A stretch of 64,000 bases of DNA from Labia minor. Taxonomy: Eukaryota; Arthropoda; Insecta; Dermaptera; Spongiphoridae. The translations under genes and the position numbers were made by a program. The DNA is taken from positions 60,944,501 through 61,008,500 of the forward strand of contig OY720349.1 of NCBI GenBank assembly GCA_963082975.1. Reading direction: 5' to 3'. Under the pieces are notes generated by a model, which saw nothing but the letters and a program-made list of their open reading frames with translations, searched no databases and was not told where the DNA came from. Each line of letters begins with the position of its first letter. Within the stretch, counting starts at the first letter, position 1. Below, in pieces: positions 7,664 through 18,100 of the stretch.

Positions 7664-10600
7664 ATACTGGTGAGTGCTCAACAGATAGGAAAATCCAAAA
7701 ATCTTTTAAATTAAATTGCTTGTCATTAAATGTTAACTCGTTAGTTTCAATGCAAAAAAGAGCAAGCTTGCTTGCACTATTAGAAAAATATAGGCCGGAT
7801 GTTCTTATGTTAAGTGAGACCAAACTTAATAAAATGCATCAAATGTCATTTGCTGAATACAACTTCATTAGGACAGATAATCCAAATGAAAACAATGCAG
7901 GAGGAACAGCAATATTAATTAAAAAATCATTCAATTATAGGGAAATTCTTAATAGCAAAATATTAAACAATAAAAAAGTAGAATCAACCATAATAAAAAT
8001 TAAAATTGATAATAAAAAAAATCTTTTCCTAATATCAATATACTCCCCAAGTAAAAATGATAGTTTATTTATTGAAGAGCTAGAAAATATTTTCAAAAAT
8101 CTCAATTTAGATCAACAGGACAATTACTTTTATTTGGCGGGTGACTTGAATGCCAAACACGAAAGATGGAATAATAGAAAAAATGACTCTAGAGGGAATA
8201 AACTTTGCAGATGGGTCGGCGATAACGAAATTCAATTCAAAATAAAGCTACTTTGTTCAGAAATTCCTTCCTTCCCAAGAACAGGATCATTTATAGATCT
8301 GGTATTGATAGATACCAGATTAAAAGTAATTAATAAAAAAAATAATTATCAAGTTCCAGTGATTGATTTCGATGGAGATCACTTAGGTCTAATTTCTGAA
8401 GTGGAGCTTCCAGGCTTAGAAATAGAAAATCAAATAAATAAAAACAAATTTAACTTCAAAAAAACAAATTGGCAGCATTTCAAAAATTACCTTAACAAAA
8501 CTTGTACAATTGACCTTTCGGAAAACCAAAATTTAAATAATCAAAAAATAGATGAATCAATAAATTTAATTGAACAACACATTCACTCTGCAATTCAAAA
8601 GGCAACACCCAAATTCAAAAGTTTCAACTCAATTGACAAATACGTCACTCATAAAATTAAAAAACTACAAAAAGAAAAAAGTTTTCTAATATCACAAATT
8701 AATAAATTTTATAAAAATAATTTGAACCGTAACTCTGATGAATTTTTAATCCTGAAGGCTTTACTACGGGAAATTAGAAAAAAAATAAATAACGAAATCA
8801 GTCAATCAATTAACAATTATTGGAAAAACCAAATTGAAAATATACCAGAAAAAAACTCATCAGAATCACTTCCAAAAATTAATGGTATTTTCAGAAGGGG
8901 ACAAAAAGGGAAGGCAATAAATACAAACATAAAAATTCCAAACAATAGATTAGAAATTATAGAAAAGGCCGGAATTAAAAGGGAAAATCTAACAAAAGAT
9001 GCAGAAGGTAACTTCGTAATTTACGACCCAATAGAAAAACTTAATATAATGGGATTTCACTTTTCAATGATCCATTTGCAAAATAAAAAATTAGGTACAC
9101 ATGGACTAACTAACATTATACAACATTGGACTGATAAACTAAAAACTGAAATACTGACTGACAAACAAAACAATAAAAGAATAAACAAATTTTCAATTCA
9201 TAACAAAGCTTCAGACCCTATTTTAAAAGACGAACAACTCTCACTGACAAATTTCCAAGAAGTAAAAAACATTTTTAAAACATTAAATAACAAAACATCG
9301 ACTGGAATTGACAAAATTCCAAATTGTGTTCTTAAGCATCTGCCTGATAAAGTAATTGTCTATTTCACCATCATATTTAACAATGCCCTGAGCAATTTAT
9401 ATTTTCCTGAAAAATGGAAAAAGGCACTATTAATAGCAATCCCAAAAAAAGACAAAGACACATCCATTTTAACAAATTTAAGGCCAATAAGTTTATTACC
9501 TTGCATTGGAAAGATATTTGAAATAATAATAAATAAAAGGTTGGTCTCAACATGTATAAATAAGAATATCCTACCTGAAACTCAATTCGGTTTTAGATAC
9601 AAGCATTCAACAATTAATGCTATTACAAAATTAAACTCGGACATCTGTTGGGCTCTCAACGGAGGTAATGTGGTTGGAGCGTGTCTGATTGATGTTGAAA
9701 AGGCATTCGACACAGTCTGGAGAGAAGGCCTAATTTACAAACTATTAAAGAAAGGTTTCGACAAAAACTTAGTGAAAATGATATGGAGCATGATTGAAAA
9801 CAGATCATTCGTAATGAGCGATAGAGGTTTGCAGTCCTCAATCAGCTTTCCGGTTGAAAACGGTTTACAACAGGGTACGATAAACTCGCCAGTTCTATTT
9901 AATATATTTATAAGTGATATTCTAACAGCATATGAACTAAATGTTAAGAAAGGTCTGAATGCACTGGCATTTGCGGATGACCTGATCATTTATATTTCTG
10001 GGAAAAAAACAGATGAAATTCAACAAAAATTAGAATCTTTAGGCAACAAAATTTTTACTTTTTATAATAATTGGAAATTAAAGATAAATTTAAATAAATG
10101 TGAAACAATATTATTTAGGCCAACTATTAATAATGGAAACAAAAATTTAAAAAAGAATTGGAAAAATTTTCACATAAGTATAAATGGTCAGGTCATTCCC
10201 CATAAAAACACAGTTCGTTATCTAGGCGTACATTTAGATGAAAGACTAATGTTCAAAAATCACATAAATATTCAATTAGCCAAGGCCAGAGCAGCATTCA
10301 TGTCGTTAAAATGGCTATTCTATAGTCCGTATTTAAAGCCAAAAATAAAAATTCAATGCTATAGTCTATTTGTTAGACCAATTGTAACATACGGTTCAAG
10401 TATATGGTTCAACCAAAACGCATCAACAATGGAGAAAATTCGTGTGTTTGAAAGGAAATGCTTAAGAGCTTGTCTGGGGATGTGGAGGGCTCGTGAAACC
10501 AGCTATCAGAAATTTATAAATAATGAAACAATCTACAATCTGGCGAATTTAAATAGAATAGATTGCTTCATTATTAAATTAATAAGAAAATTTTATAGCA

Positions 10601-10923
10601 GAATTATAAATAATGACGAAAATAGTTTGGTTTCGGGTGCGGCACTTCCACACGACCAGTATTATAAAGAAACTCTAGAAACGGGATTTATTCCACCAGA
10701 AGCATTTCCTTTCTTAGATGCCCAGGGATATATACAAGACTCTAATAATATTCCTATAATTTATCATGTATATAGAAACAGTAATGATAAAAGAATCAAA
10801 TACGATCCCTTCCTAGACGGACAGGACCAGTATAGATTTTATAGATTTAGTCGTGCGATCTCGGATAGGGATAAAAAAGAAAAGTTAAATAATAAAAACT
10901 ACTGGTGGTTTGATAATCAATAA
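7660..10923 (+). CDS. B1 ORF2: endonuclease-reverse transcriptase
   Basis: A 1087-aa protein that should nick 5S DNA and perform target-primed reverse transcription. The AP-endonuclease-like domain (about 18-245) shows Asn24/Asn26, Glu53 (LSETKL), Tyr128, Asp162/Asn164/His167 (GDLNAKH), Ser210-Asp213 and Asp240-His241. The reverse transcriptase (about 535-860) shows STGIDKIPN, LRPISLL, TQFGFR, motif A Asp678 (LIDVEKAFD), motif B GLQQGTINSP (735-744), motif C Asp773-Asp774 (FADD) and RYLGVHLD. The C-terminal region (about 890-1087) includes VRPIVTYG and ends YWWFDNQ; no RNase H motif or CCHC knuckle was found. The ATG overlaps the ORF1 stop, consistent with reinitiation. Diagnostic residues: E168, L250-P251, I259, L355, R370, N378, N399, S403, N423, I471, K477, S518, M941, H998, Q1000. 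Confidence 0.95.
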   Translation: MNTGECSTDRKIQKSFKLNCLSLNVNSLVSMQKRASLLALLEKYRPDVLMLSETKLNKMHQMSFAEYNFIRTDNPNENNAGGTAILIKKSFNYREILNSKILNNKKVESTIIKIKIDNKKNLFLISIYSPSKNDSLFIEELENIFKNLNLDQQDNYFYLAGDLNAKHERWNNRKNDSRGNKLCRWVGDNEIQFKIKLLCSEIPSFPRTGSFIDLVLIDTRLKVINKKNNYQVPVIDFDGDHLGLISEVELPGLEIENQINKNKFNFKKTNWQHFKNYLNKTCTIDLSENQNLNNQKIDESINLIEQHIHSAIQKATPKFKSFNSIDKYVTHKIKKLQKEKSFLISQINKFYKNNLNRNSDEFLILKALLREIRKKINNEISQSINNYWKNQIENIPEKNSSESLPKINGIFRRGQKGKAINTNIKIPNNRLEIIEKAGIKRENLTKDAEGNFVIYDPIEKLNIMGFHFSMIHLQNKKLGTHGLTNIIQHWTDKLKTEILTDKQNNKRINKFSIHNKASDPILKDEQLSLTNFQEVKNIFKTLNNKTSTGIDKIPNCVLKHLPDKVIVYFTIIFNNALSNLYFPEKWKKALLIAIPKKDKDTSILTNLRPISLLPCIGKIFEIIINKRLVSTCINKNILPETQFGFRYKHSTINAITKLNSDICWALNGGNVVGACLIDVEKAFDTVWREGLIYKLLKKGFDKNLVKMIWSMIENRSFVMSDRGLQSSISFPVENGLQQGTINSPVLFNIFISDILTAYELNVKKGLNALAFADDLIIYISGKKTDEIQQKLESLGNKIFTFYNNWKLKINLNKCETILFRPTINNGNKNLKKNWKNFHISINGQVIPHKNTVRYLGVHLDERLMFKNHINIQLAKARAAFMSLKWLFYSPYLKPKIKIQCYSLFVRPIVTYGSSIWFNQNASTMEKIRVFERKCLRACLGMWRARETSYQKFINNETIYNLANLNRIDCFIIKLIRKFYSRIINNDENSLVSGAALPHDQYYKETLETGFIPPEAFPFLDAQGYIQDSNNIPIIYHVYRNSNDKRIKYDPFLDGQDQYRFYRFSRAISDRDKKEKLNNKNYWWFDNQ

Positions 10924-11217
10924 GTTTACTAGTTGAAAAAGAGAGGATGAGAAATGTATCCGTTATTTGATTTCTTTTATCTTTTCTTTCTTGATTGAAT
11001 CTTATTATTCATATTATAATCATTATAAAAATTGTAGCATAAGTTAATTTATTTCTTTTCTTATTATATTAGCAATTATTAATAAACATTAAGTTAATTT
11101 TTTTCTTTTTTCTTTTTTTTTATATATCTTAATTTATGTAAAGGAGGGGAAAGGAAAAAAAAAAAAAAAGAATTATAAAAATTCAAGTAGTGATAAGTTA
11201 AATAAAAAATATATTTT

Positions 11218-11253
11218 TTTTCAGGTTTTTATAAAGCCAATTTTTCCTGAAAA
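11218..11253 (+). promoter_or_regulatory. Predicted RNA hairpin 1 in B 3' UTR
   Basis: TTTTCAGG (11218-11225) pairs with CCTGAAAA (11246-11253); the 20-nt loop carries AAAGCCA. It is retained in all eight B copies and matches a hairpin in element A with a compensatory pair change. Confidence 0.6.
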
Positions 11254-11392
11254 TTTTTTTAAAAAATAAGATTATATAAACTTAATAATTATATATTAAA
11301 AACAATTACTTTCCTAGTGTACAAATAATTTAAGCATAATAACGTATATACATAAAATGTATAATGTTATAAATCAAATGTAAATAATATGT

Positions 11393-11416
11393 AAATCCCA
11401 ATGTGTTTGGGGATTT
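11393..11416 (+). promoter_or_regulatory. Predicted RNA hairpin 2 in B 3' UTR
   Basis: AAATCCC (11393-11399) pairs with GGGATTT (11410-11416) around AATGTGTTTG. It is retained in B1-B7; B8 has GAGGATTT on the right arm, which keeps six of the seven pairs. Element A carries the counterpart. Confidence 0.6.
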
Positions 11417-11481
11417 GGTTCTTTGTAAATATAACTGTAATTTGGCTCAATAAACACATTTTTCTAAAAAAAAATAAAAAA

Positions 11482-11577
11482 GCACCGGTTCTCGTCTGAT
11501 CACCGAAGTTAAGCAACATCGAGCGCGGTTAGTACTTGGATGGGTGACCGCTTGGGAACACCGCGTGCCGTTGCCCT
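11482..11577 (+). pseudogene. 5S rRNA 3' fragment (nt 25-120), right flank of B1
   Basis: Nucleotides 25-120 of 5S; the first 15 bases (11482-11496) are the right target-site duplication. The internal control region lies here, 5.3 kb away from the 5S start it should serve. Confidence 0.96.
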
Positions 11578-12530
11578 TAAATTCTATTTTTGTTTTTTGG
11601 TTTTCCTTTTCACATTTTGACTTTAAAATTTCATCCTATCTTTTTAATCAAGTCTCTTTATTATATTTCTATTTAATTCTAATATTATATTCATACAATT
11701 TGCAAATAATGAATAAATAAAATTACTCACATTTTCAAAAAATAATTCATAACATTACATTTAGAAAACCTCGTTATTCATTTTATTAATTTGTAAATTA
11801 CCTCTTCGACATAATCAACATCTTTATATGAAAATGTACTGAATTCTTTTGAGCCTGTTGGTATTTTTCTTTTAAGAATACAAAAATAAAACTTTCCCTA
11901 ACATTATAGGAAATAGGAAATACATTATAAATGAAACTATTCGAATATCTTTTTATTGATGTAACCAAACCCTCCCTCACTCACTCTGTTTTAGACAAAA
12001 CACATTGAATGAATGAAATAACAAGAAGATTTAACTATTTTATACTTTTATAATTGCAAACAAGAGTGGTTTCTATGGAAATATTATTAAGAATTGGAAA
12101 AAAAAAAAAAAAAAAAAAAAAGAAAAATTATATCGCGAAAATAAATAAAAATATATACCCTAATAACTATTAAAATTCTTACCCATTGAACTTATCAAAT
12201 GTCCATGTCATAAATTTTATTCTAAACAATACAGACAGCTCCCGTCTACCATTTGTCAAATTAGTAATTATTTTACATCCTACTTTCGAAAAAAATAAAC
12301 AAAAAGGAAAAAAAAAATACAAATAGCTATATTGCCTTTATTTTATGATTATTCTTTCTCTACCTCTCTTTGAGATGTCATAAATTGAAATTTGTTAAAC
12401 AATAAAACAACCAAACCACCACCACCAATACGTATATACGTATATATATTTGAAAATTGAACATTAATGTATCAATTTGTTCATTAATAATTGATTTTAT
12501 TTAATAGATGGAGAGTAATTTTAAATCAGT
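11578..12530 (+). other. 5S intergenic spacer S3
   Basis: Spacer of 953 bp. It shows GTAATT (about 12266) and AATACAAATAG (about 12318) where S1 and S2 have GTTATT and AATTCAAATAG, plus AGAAGATTT. S4 and S5 share this combination. No gene is seen. Confidence 0.92.
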
Positions 12531-12650
12531 GGCAACGGCCATATCATGTTGAATGCACCGGTTCTCGTCTGATCACCGAAGTTAAGCAACATCGAGCGCG
12601 GTTAGTACTTGGATGGGTGACCGCTTGGGAACACCGCGTGCCGTTGCCCT
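12531..12650 (+). rRNA. 5S ribosomal RNA, intact copy 2
   Basis: An uninterrupted 120-nt gene with both helix I arms and the internal promoter. A TATA-like box is at 12498-12505 and T-run terminators at 12660-12664 and 12666-12671. It lies one repeat unit downstream of the B1-split gene. Confidence 0.97.
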
Positions 12651-13603
12651 TAAATTCTATTTTTGTTTTTTGGTTTTCCTTTTCACATTTTGACTTTAAA
12701 ATTTCATCCTATCTTTTTAATCAAGTCTCTTTATTATATTTCTATTTAATTCTAATATTATATTCATACAATTTGCAAATAATGAATAAATAAAATTACT
12801 CACATTTTCAAAAAATAATTCATAACATTACATTTAGAAAACCTCGTTATTCATTTTATTAATTTGTAAATTACCTCTTCGACATAATCAACATCTTTAT
12901 ATGAAAATGTACTGAATTCTTTTGAGCCTGTTGGTATTTTTCTTTTAAGAATACAAAAATAAAACTTTCCCTAACATTATAGGAAATAGGAAATACATTA
13001 TAAATGAAACTATTCGAATATCTTTTTATTGATGTAACCAAACCCTCCCTCACTCACTCTGTTTTAGACAAAACACATTGAATGAATGAAATAACAAGAA
13101 GATTTAACTATTTTATACTTTTATAATTGCAAACAAGAGTGGTTTCTATGGAAATATTATTAAGAATTGGAAAAAAAAAAAAAAAAAAAAAAAAAGAAAA
13201 ATTATATCGCGAAAATAAATAAAAATATATACCCTAATAACTATTAAAATTCTTACCCATTGAACTTATCAAATGTCCATGTCATAAATTTTATTCTAAA
13301 CAATACAGACAGCTCCCGTCTACCATTTGTCAAATTAGTAATTATTTTACATCCTACTTTCGAAAAAAATAAACAAAAAGGAAAAAAAAATACAAATAGC
13401 TATATTGCCTTTATTTTATGATTATTCTTTCTCTACCTCTCTTTGAGATGTCATAAATTGAAATTTGTTAAACAATAAAACAACCAAACCACCACCACCA
13501 ATACGTATATACGTATATATATTTGAAAATTGAACATTAATGTATCAATTTGTTCATTAATAATTGATTTTATTTAATAGATGGAGAGTAATTTTAAATC
13601 AGT
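12651..13603 (+). other. 5S intergenic spacer S4
   Basis: Spacer of 953 bp with the S3 variant set (GTAATT, AATACAAATAG, AGAAGATTT, GAGCCTG, ACATTTA). The S3-S4 similarity supports a local duplication. No gene is seen. Confidence 0.92.
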
Positions 13604-13642
13604 GGCAACGGCCATATCATGTTGAATGCACCGGTTCTCGTC
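13604..13642 (+). pseudogene. 5S rRNA 5' fragment (nt 1-39), left flank of B2
   Basis: 5S nucleotides 1-39, including the ATG at 13619-13621 used by B2 ORF1. Left target-site duplication at 13628-13642. Confidence 0.96.
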
Positions 13643-15169
13643 AGTTCTAGTCGAGCATCGGTACGGTTAACATCTCCTTCCAGAGTGGAGACCCCGAGCC
13701 CGAACAATAACCCGCCTACGGATCCCAAGCCCGGCCTACCTGCCAAGCCCTTGGGCCAGCCCTTAGAATTGCCTCCGAGCAAAGCTAAAACTATCAGTGT
13801 GCAGACTAAAGGTCTTTCGAACAAGAAAGCTTTTGAGTTATTAATTAACTCAAAAAGATCCTTAACGAAAGCTGACGTGAAACGTCTAAGTGTTAGAATG
13901 TCGACAGGCAAGAAAAATTCTTCGAGTGGGGTTACAAGTAACTCCAAAATGCAGGCTCTCGAAAACGAGAACAAAGAGTTAAGAAAAAAAATACAAGAAT
14001 TGGAAGATTTGATCAAAAACCAAATTTCAACAGCAACAGTTGAAATGGAAGAAGATAACGCCGAGATTAATAATTGGACGGAGGTCACAAGAAAAAGAAA
14101 AGCAGGTAAAGAATCTTTAGTGCCTCAATCCAATAAAAAGCTGCTGACCGGTGAAACAACAATAAATGAAAATCCTAAAAAAATCACTACTCCGCAGGTG
14201 GAAAAGACCTCAGCAAAAGAGAAATGTCCACCAATATCAATCAACAACGATATCGCGGTCCAAGTGATACAGATTATGAAGACTTTTTCAAAACATTTTG
14301 AAATCAAACGAAGACCGGGTTCGAAAATGTCTAATATAATCACCCAATCAATGGATGATTATAAAAAAATAATTGCCAAACTAAGAGAAAGGAAGTATGA
14401 ATTTTTTACATTTACTCCAAAATGTGAAAAATATCAGACATTTCTTCTCAAAGGGTTGGCTCTCGAAACGAGTGAAGAAATCGTGAAAGAAGAATTAGAT
14501 ATTCACAAGAATATAAAATTCACCAAAATAGAGAGATTCGCAACAAAAAAATCCAAGGACGAAAAGAAAACTCTTCCCATGTTCTTAATCCAAATAAGCC
14601 CGGACAGCAAATTTAAAGACTTAAAAGAAATTAAAACCATATTTCATCAAAGGATTCACTGGGAAAACATAAAAAAACAACAAATGATGCAATGTTACAA
14701 TTGCCAACGCATGGGTCACTCATCTCACTCATGCAATATGGAATCAAGATGTGTTAAATGTAACACAAAACATGAAAAAGGTCAGTGCCAAATTACAATT
14801 GATACAGACAAATCAAAAATTTTCTGTGTCAATTGTAAAGAATACGGCCACCCGGCTTCATACAAGGGTTGTCCAGAAAAAAGAAAATTAATGGATAAAA
14901 TAAAGAACAAGAAGAATGAAGAAAAAGACAATAAAATAAATAGGGTGAACCGAATTACCAAGATGGTCAATCCAGGTATGTCATTCGCGGCAGCGGTGAA
15001 TAATAATAGTGCAAGTGCTTCAAACAAAACATCAAATAGTGAAAGTGTTACAGTGCAAAGTGCTCCCCTTGAAAATAATGTTGAAAGCAGACTGCAAAGA
15101 ATGGAAAATGCAATTCAACAACTTACAATCAGCATGCAAATAATTGCCAACTTACTACAACCTCAATGA
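13619..15169 (+). CDS. B2 ORF1: gag-like zinc-knuckle protein
   Basis: 516 aa, again opened by the 5S ATG. Compared with B1 it has Arg16, Pro53, Asp395, Ala465 and Ala467. The coiled coil, PRE_C2HC-like region and all three zinc knuckles are intact. Ala467 is private to this copy. Confidence 0.92.
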   Translation: MLNAPVLVSSSRASVRLTSPSRVETPSPNNNPPTDPKPGLPAKPLGQPLELPPSKAKTISVQTKGLSNKKAFELLINSKRSLTKADVKRLSVRMSTGKKNSSSGVTSNSKMQALENENKELRKKIQELEDLIKNQISTATVEMEEDNAEINNWTEVTRKRKAGKESLVPQSNKKLLTGETTINENPKKITTPQVEKTSAKEKCPPISINNDIAVQVIQIMKTFSKHFEIKRRPGSKMSNIITQSMDDYKKIIAKLRERKYEFFTFTPKCEKYQTFLLKGLALETSEEIVKEELDIHKNIKFTKIERFATKKSKDEKKTLPMFLIQISPDSKFKDLKEIKTIFHQRIHWENIKKQQMMQCYNCQRMGHSSHSCNMESRCVKCNTKHEKGQCQITIDTDKSKIFCVNCKEYGHPASYKGCPEKRKLMDKIKNKKNEEKDNKINRVNRITKMVNPGMSFAAAVNNNSASASNKTSNSESVTVQSAPLENNVESRLQRMENAIQQLTISMQIIANLLQPQ

Positions 15170-18100
15170 ATACTGGTGAGTGCTCAACAGATAGGAAAAT
15201 CCAAAAATCTTTTAAATTAAATTGCTTGTCATTAAATGTTAACTCGTTAGTTTCAATGCAAAAAAGAGCAAGCTTGCTTGCACTATTAGAAAAATATAGG
15301 CCGGATGTTCTTATGTTAAGTGAGACCAAACTTAATAAAATGCATCAAATGTCATTTGCTGAATACAACTTCATTAGGACAGATAATCCAAATGAAAACA
15401 ATGCAGGAGGAACAGCAATATTAATTAAAAAATCATTCAATTATAGGGAAATTCTTAATAGCAAAATATTAAACAATAAAAAAGTAGAATCAACCATAAT
15501 AAAAATTAAAATTGATAATAAAAAAAATCTTTTCCTAATATCAATATACTCCCCAAGTAAAAATGATAGTTTATTTATTGAAGAGCTAGAAAATATTTTC
15601 AAAAATCTCAATTTAGACCAACAGGACAATTACTTTTATTTGGCCGGTGACTTGAATGCCAAACACGTAAGATGGAATAATAGAAAAAATGACTCTAGAG
15701 GGAATAAACTTTGCAGATGGGTCGGCGATAATGAAATTCAATTCAAAATAAAGCTACTTTGTTCAGAAATTCCTTCCTTCCCAAGAACAGGATCATTTAT
15801 AGATCTGGTATTGATAGATACCAGATTAAAAGTAATTAATAAAAAAAATAATTATCAAGTTCCAGTGATTGATTTCGATGGAGATCACTTAGGTCTAATT
15901 TCTGAAGTGGAGTTTTCAGGCTTAGAAATAGAAAACCAAACAAATAAAAACAAATTTAACTTCAAAAAAACAAATTGGCAGCATTTCAAAAATTACCTTA
16001 ACAAAACTTGTACAATTGACCTTTCGGAAAACCAAAATTTAAATAATCAAAAAATAGATGAATCAATAAATTTAATTGAACAACACATTCACTCTGCAAT
16101 TCAAAAGGCAACACCCAAATTCAAAAGTTTCAACTCACTTGACAAATACGTCACTCATAAAATTAAAAAACTACAAAAAGAAAAAAGTTTTCTAATATCA
16201 CAAATTAATAAATTTTATAAAAATAATTGGAACCGTAACTCTGATGAATTTTTAATCCTGAAAGCTTTACTACAAGAAATTAGAAAAAAAATAAATAAGG
16301 AAATCAGTCAATCAATTAACAATTATTGGAAAAACCAAATTGAAAATATACCAGAAAAAAGCTCATCAGAAACACTTCCAAAAATTAATGGTATTTTCAG
16401 AAGGGGACAAAAAGGGAAGGCAATAAATACAAAAATAAAAATTCCAAACAATAGATTAGAAATTATAGAAAAGGCCGGAATTAAAAGGGAAAATCTAACA
16501 AAAGATGCAGAAGGTAACTTCGTAATTTACGACCCAATTGAAAAGCTTAATATAATGGGATTTCACTTTTCAATGACCCATTTGCAAAATAAAAATTTAG
16601 GTACACATGGACTAACTAACATTATACAACATTGGACTGATAAACTAAAAACTGAAATACTGACTGACAAACAAAACAATAAAAGAATAAACAAATTTTC
16701 AATTCATAACAAAGCTACAGACCCTATTTTAAAAGACGAACAACTCTCACTGACAAATTTCCAAGAAGTAAAAAACATTTTTAAAACATTAAATAACAAA
16801 ACATCGACTGGAATTGACAAAATTCCAAATTGTGTTCTTAAGCATCTGCCTGATAAAGTAATTGTCTATTTCACCATCATATTTAACAATGCCCTGAGCA
16901 ATTTATATTTTCCTGAAAAATGGAAAAAGGCACTATTAATAGCAATCCCAAAAAAAGACAAAGACACATCCATTTTAACAAATTTAAGGCCAATAAGTTT
17001 ATTACCTTGCATTGGAAAGATATTTGAAATAATAATAAATAAAAGGTTGGTCTCAACATGTATAAATAAGAATATCCTACCTGAAACTCAATTCGGTTTT
17101 AGATACAAGCATTCAACAATTAATGCTATTACAAAATTAAACTCGGACATCTGTTGGGCTCTCAACGGAGGTAATGTGGTTGGAGCGTGTCTGATTGATG
17201 TTGAAAAGGCATTCGACACAGTCTGGAGAGAAGGCCTAATTTACAAACTATTAAAGAAAGGTTTCGACAAAAACTTAGTGAAAATGATATGGAGCATGAT
17301 TGAAAACAGATCATTCGTAATGAGCGATAGAGGTTTGCAGTCCTCAATCAGCTTTCCGGTTGAAAACGGTTTACAACAGGGTACGATAAACTCGCCAGTT
17401 CTATTTAATATATTTATAAGTGATATTCTAACAGCATATGAACTAAATGTTAAGAAAGGTCTGAATGCACTGGCATTTGCGGATGACCTGATCATTTATA
17501 TTTCTGGGAAAAAAACAGATGAAATTCAACAAAAATTAGAATCTTTAGGCAACAAAATTTTTACTTTTTATAATAATTGGAAATTAAAGATAAATTTAAA
17601 TAAATGTGAAACAATATTATTTAGGCCAACTATTAATAATGGAAACAAAAATTTAAAAAAGAATTGGAAAAATTTTCACATAAGTATAAATGGTCAGGTC
17701 ATTCCCCATAAAAACACAGTTCGTTATCTAGGCGTACATTTAGATGAAAGACTAATGTTCAAAAATCACATAAATATTCAATTAGCCAAGGCCAGAGCAG
17801 CATTCATGTCGTTAAAATGGCTATTCTATAGTCCGTATTTAAAGCCAAAAATAAAAATTCAATGCTATAGTCTATTTGTTAGACCAATTGTAACATACGG
17901 TTCAAGTATATGGTTCAACCAAAACGCATCAACAATGGAGAAAATTCGTGTGTTTGAAAGGAAATGCTTAAGAGCTTGTTTGGGGATATGGAGGGCTCGA
18001 GAAACCAGCTATCAGAAATTTATAAATAATGAAACAATCTACAATCTGGCGAATTTAAATAGAATAGATTGCTTCATTATTAAATTAATAAGAAAATTTT

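Larger units (their letters stand above)
6137..11481 (+). mobile_element. Element B1: full-length 5S-targeted non-LTR retrotransposon, Jockey-like
   Basis: A 5345-bp element inserted in a 5S gene, flanked by the 15-bp duplication GCACCGGTTCTCGTC. The order is ORF1 (gag-like, zinc knuckles), ORF2 (endonuclease plus reverse transcriptase), a 558-bp 3' UTR and a tail of A9-T-A6. There are no long terminal repeats. The AP-type endonuclease, PRE_C2HC plus CCHC ORF1, lack of RNase H and poly(A) end fit the Jockey group. The element has no 5' UTR of its own: coding sequence starts at its first base. This copy and B3 share ORF1 Gln16, Thr53 and Tyr395, and its 3' UTR has the GAGAGGATGAG variant after the ORF2 stop. 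Confidence 0.95.
10924..11481 (+). other. B1 3' UTR and A-rich tail
   Basis: A 558-bp noncoding end. In order it contains a pyrimidine tract (about 11099-11121), a G/A-rich purine tract (about 11140-11170), hairpin 1 (11218-11253), hairpin 2 (11393-11416), AATAAA at 11449-11454, and the tail from 11466. The AATAAA lies about a dozen bases before the A run, consistent with a Pol II polyadenylated RNA. Confidence 0.88.

Noticed and set aside
9735-9989. Minus-strand frames of 61-84 residues opposite the ORF2 reverse transcriptase
   Set aside because: Antisense shadows of conserved RT motifs, including antisense of the FADD region; no evidence for separate genes.
10730-10923. A possible RNase H domain at the ORF2 C terminus
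   Set aside because: No set of conserved acidic residues of RNase H was found after the RT; the tail (ending YWWFDNQ) is conserved between A and B but has no motif I recognise.
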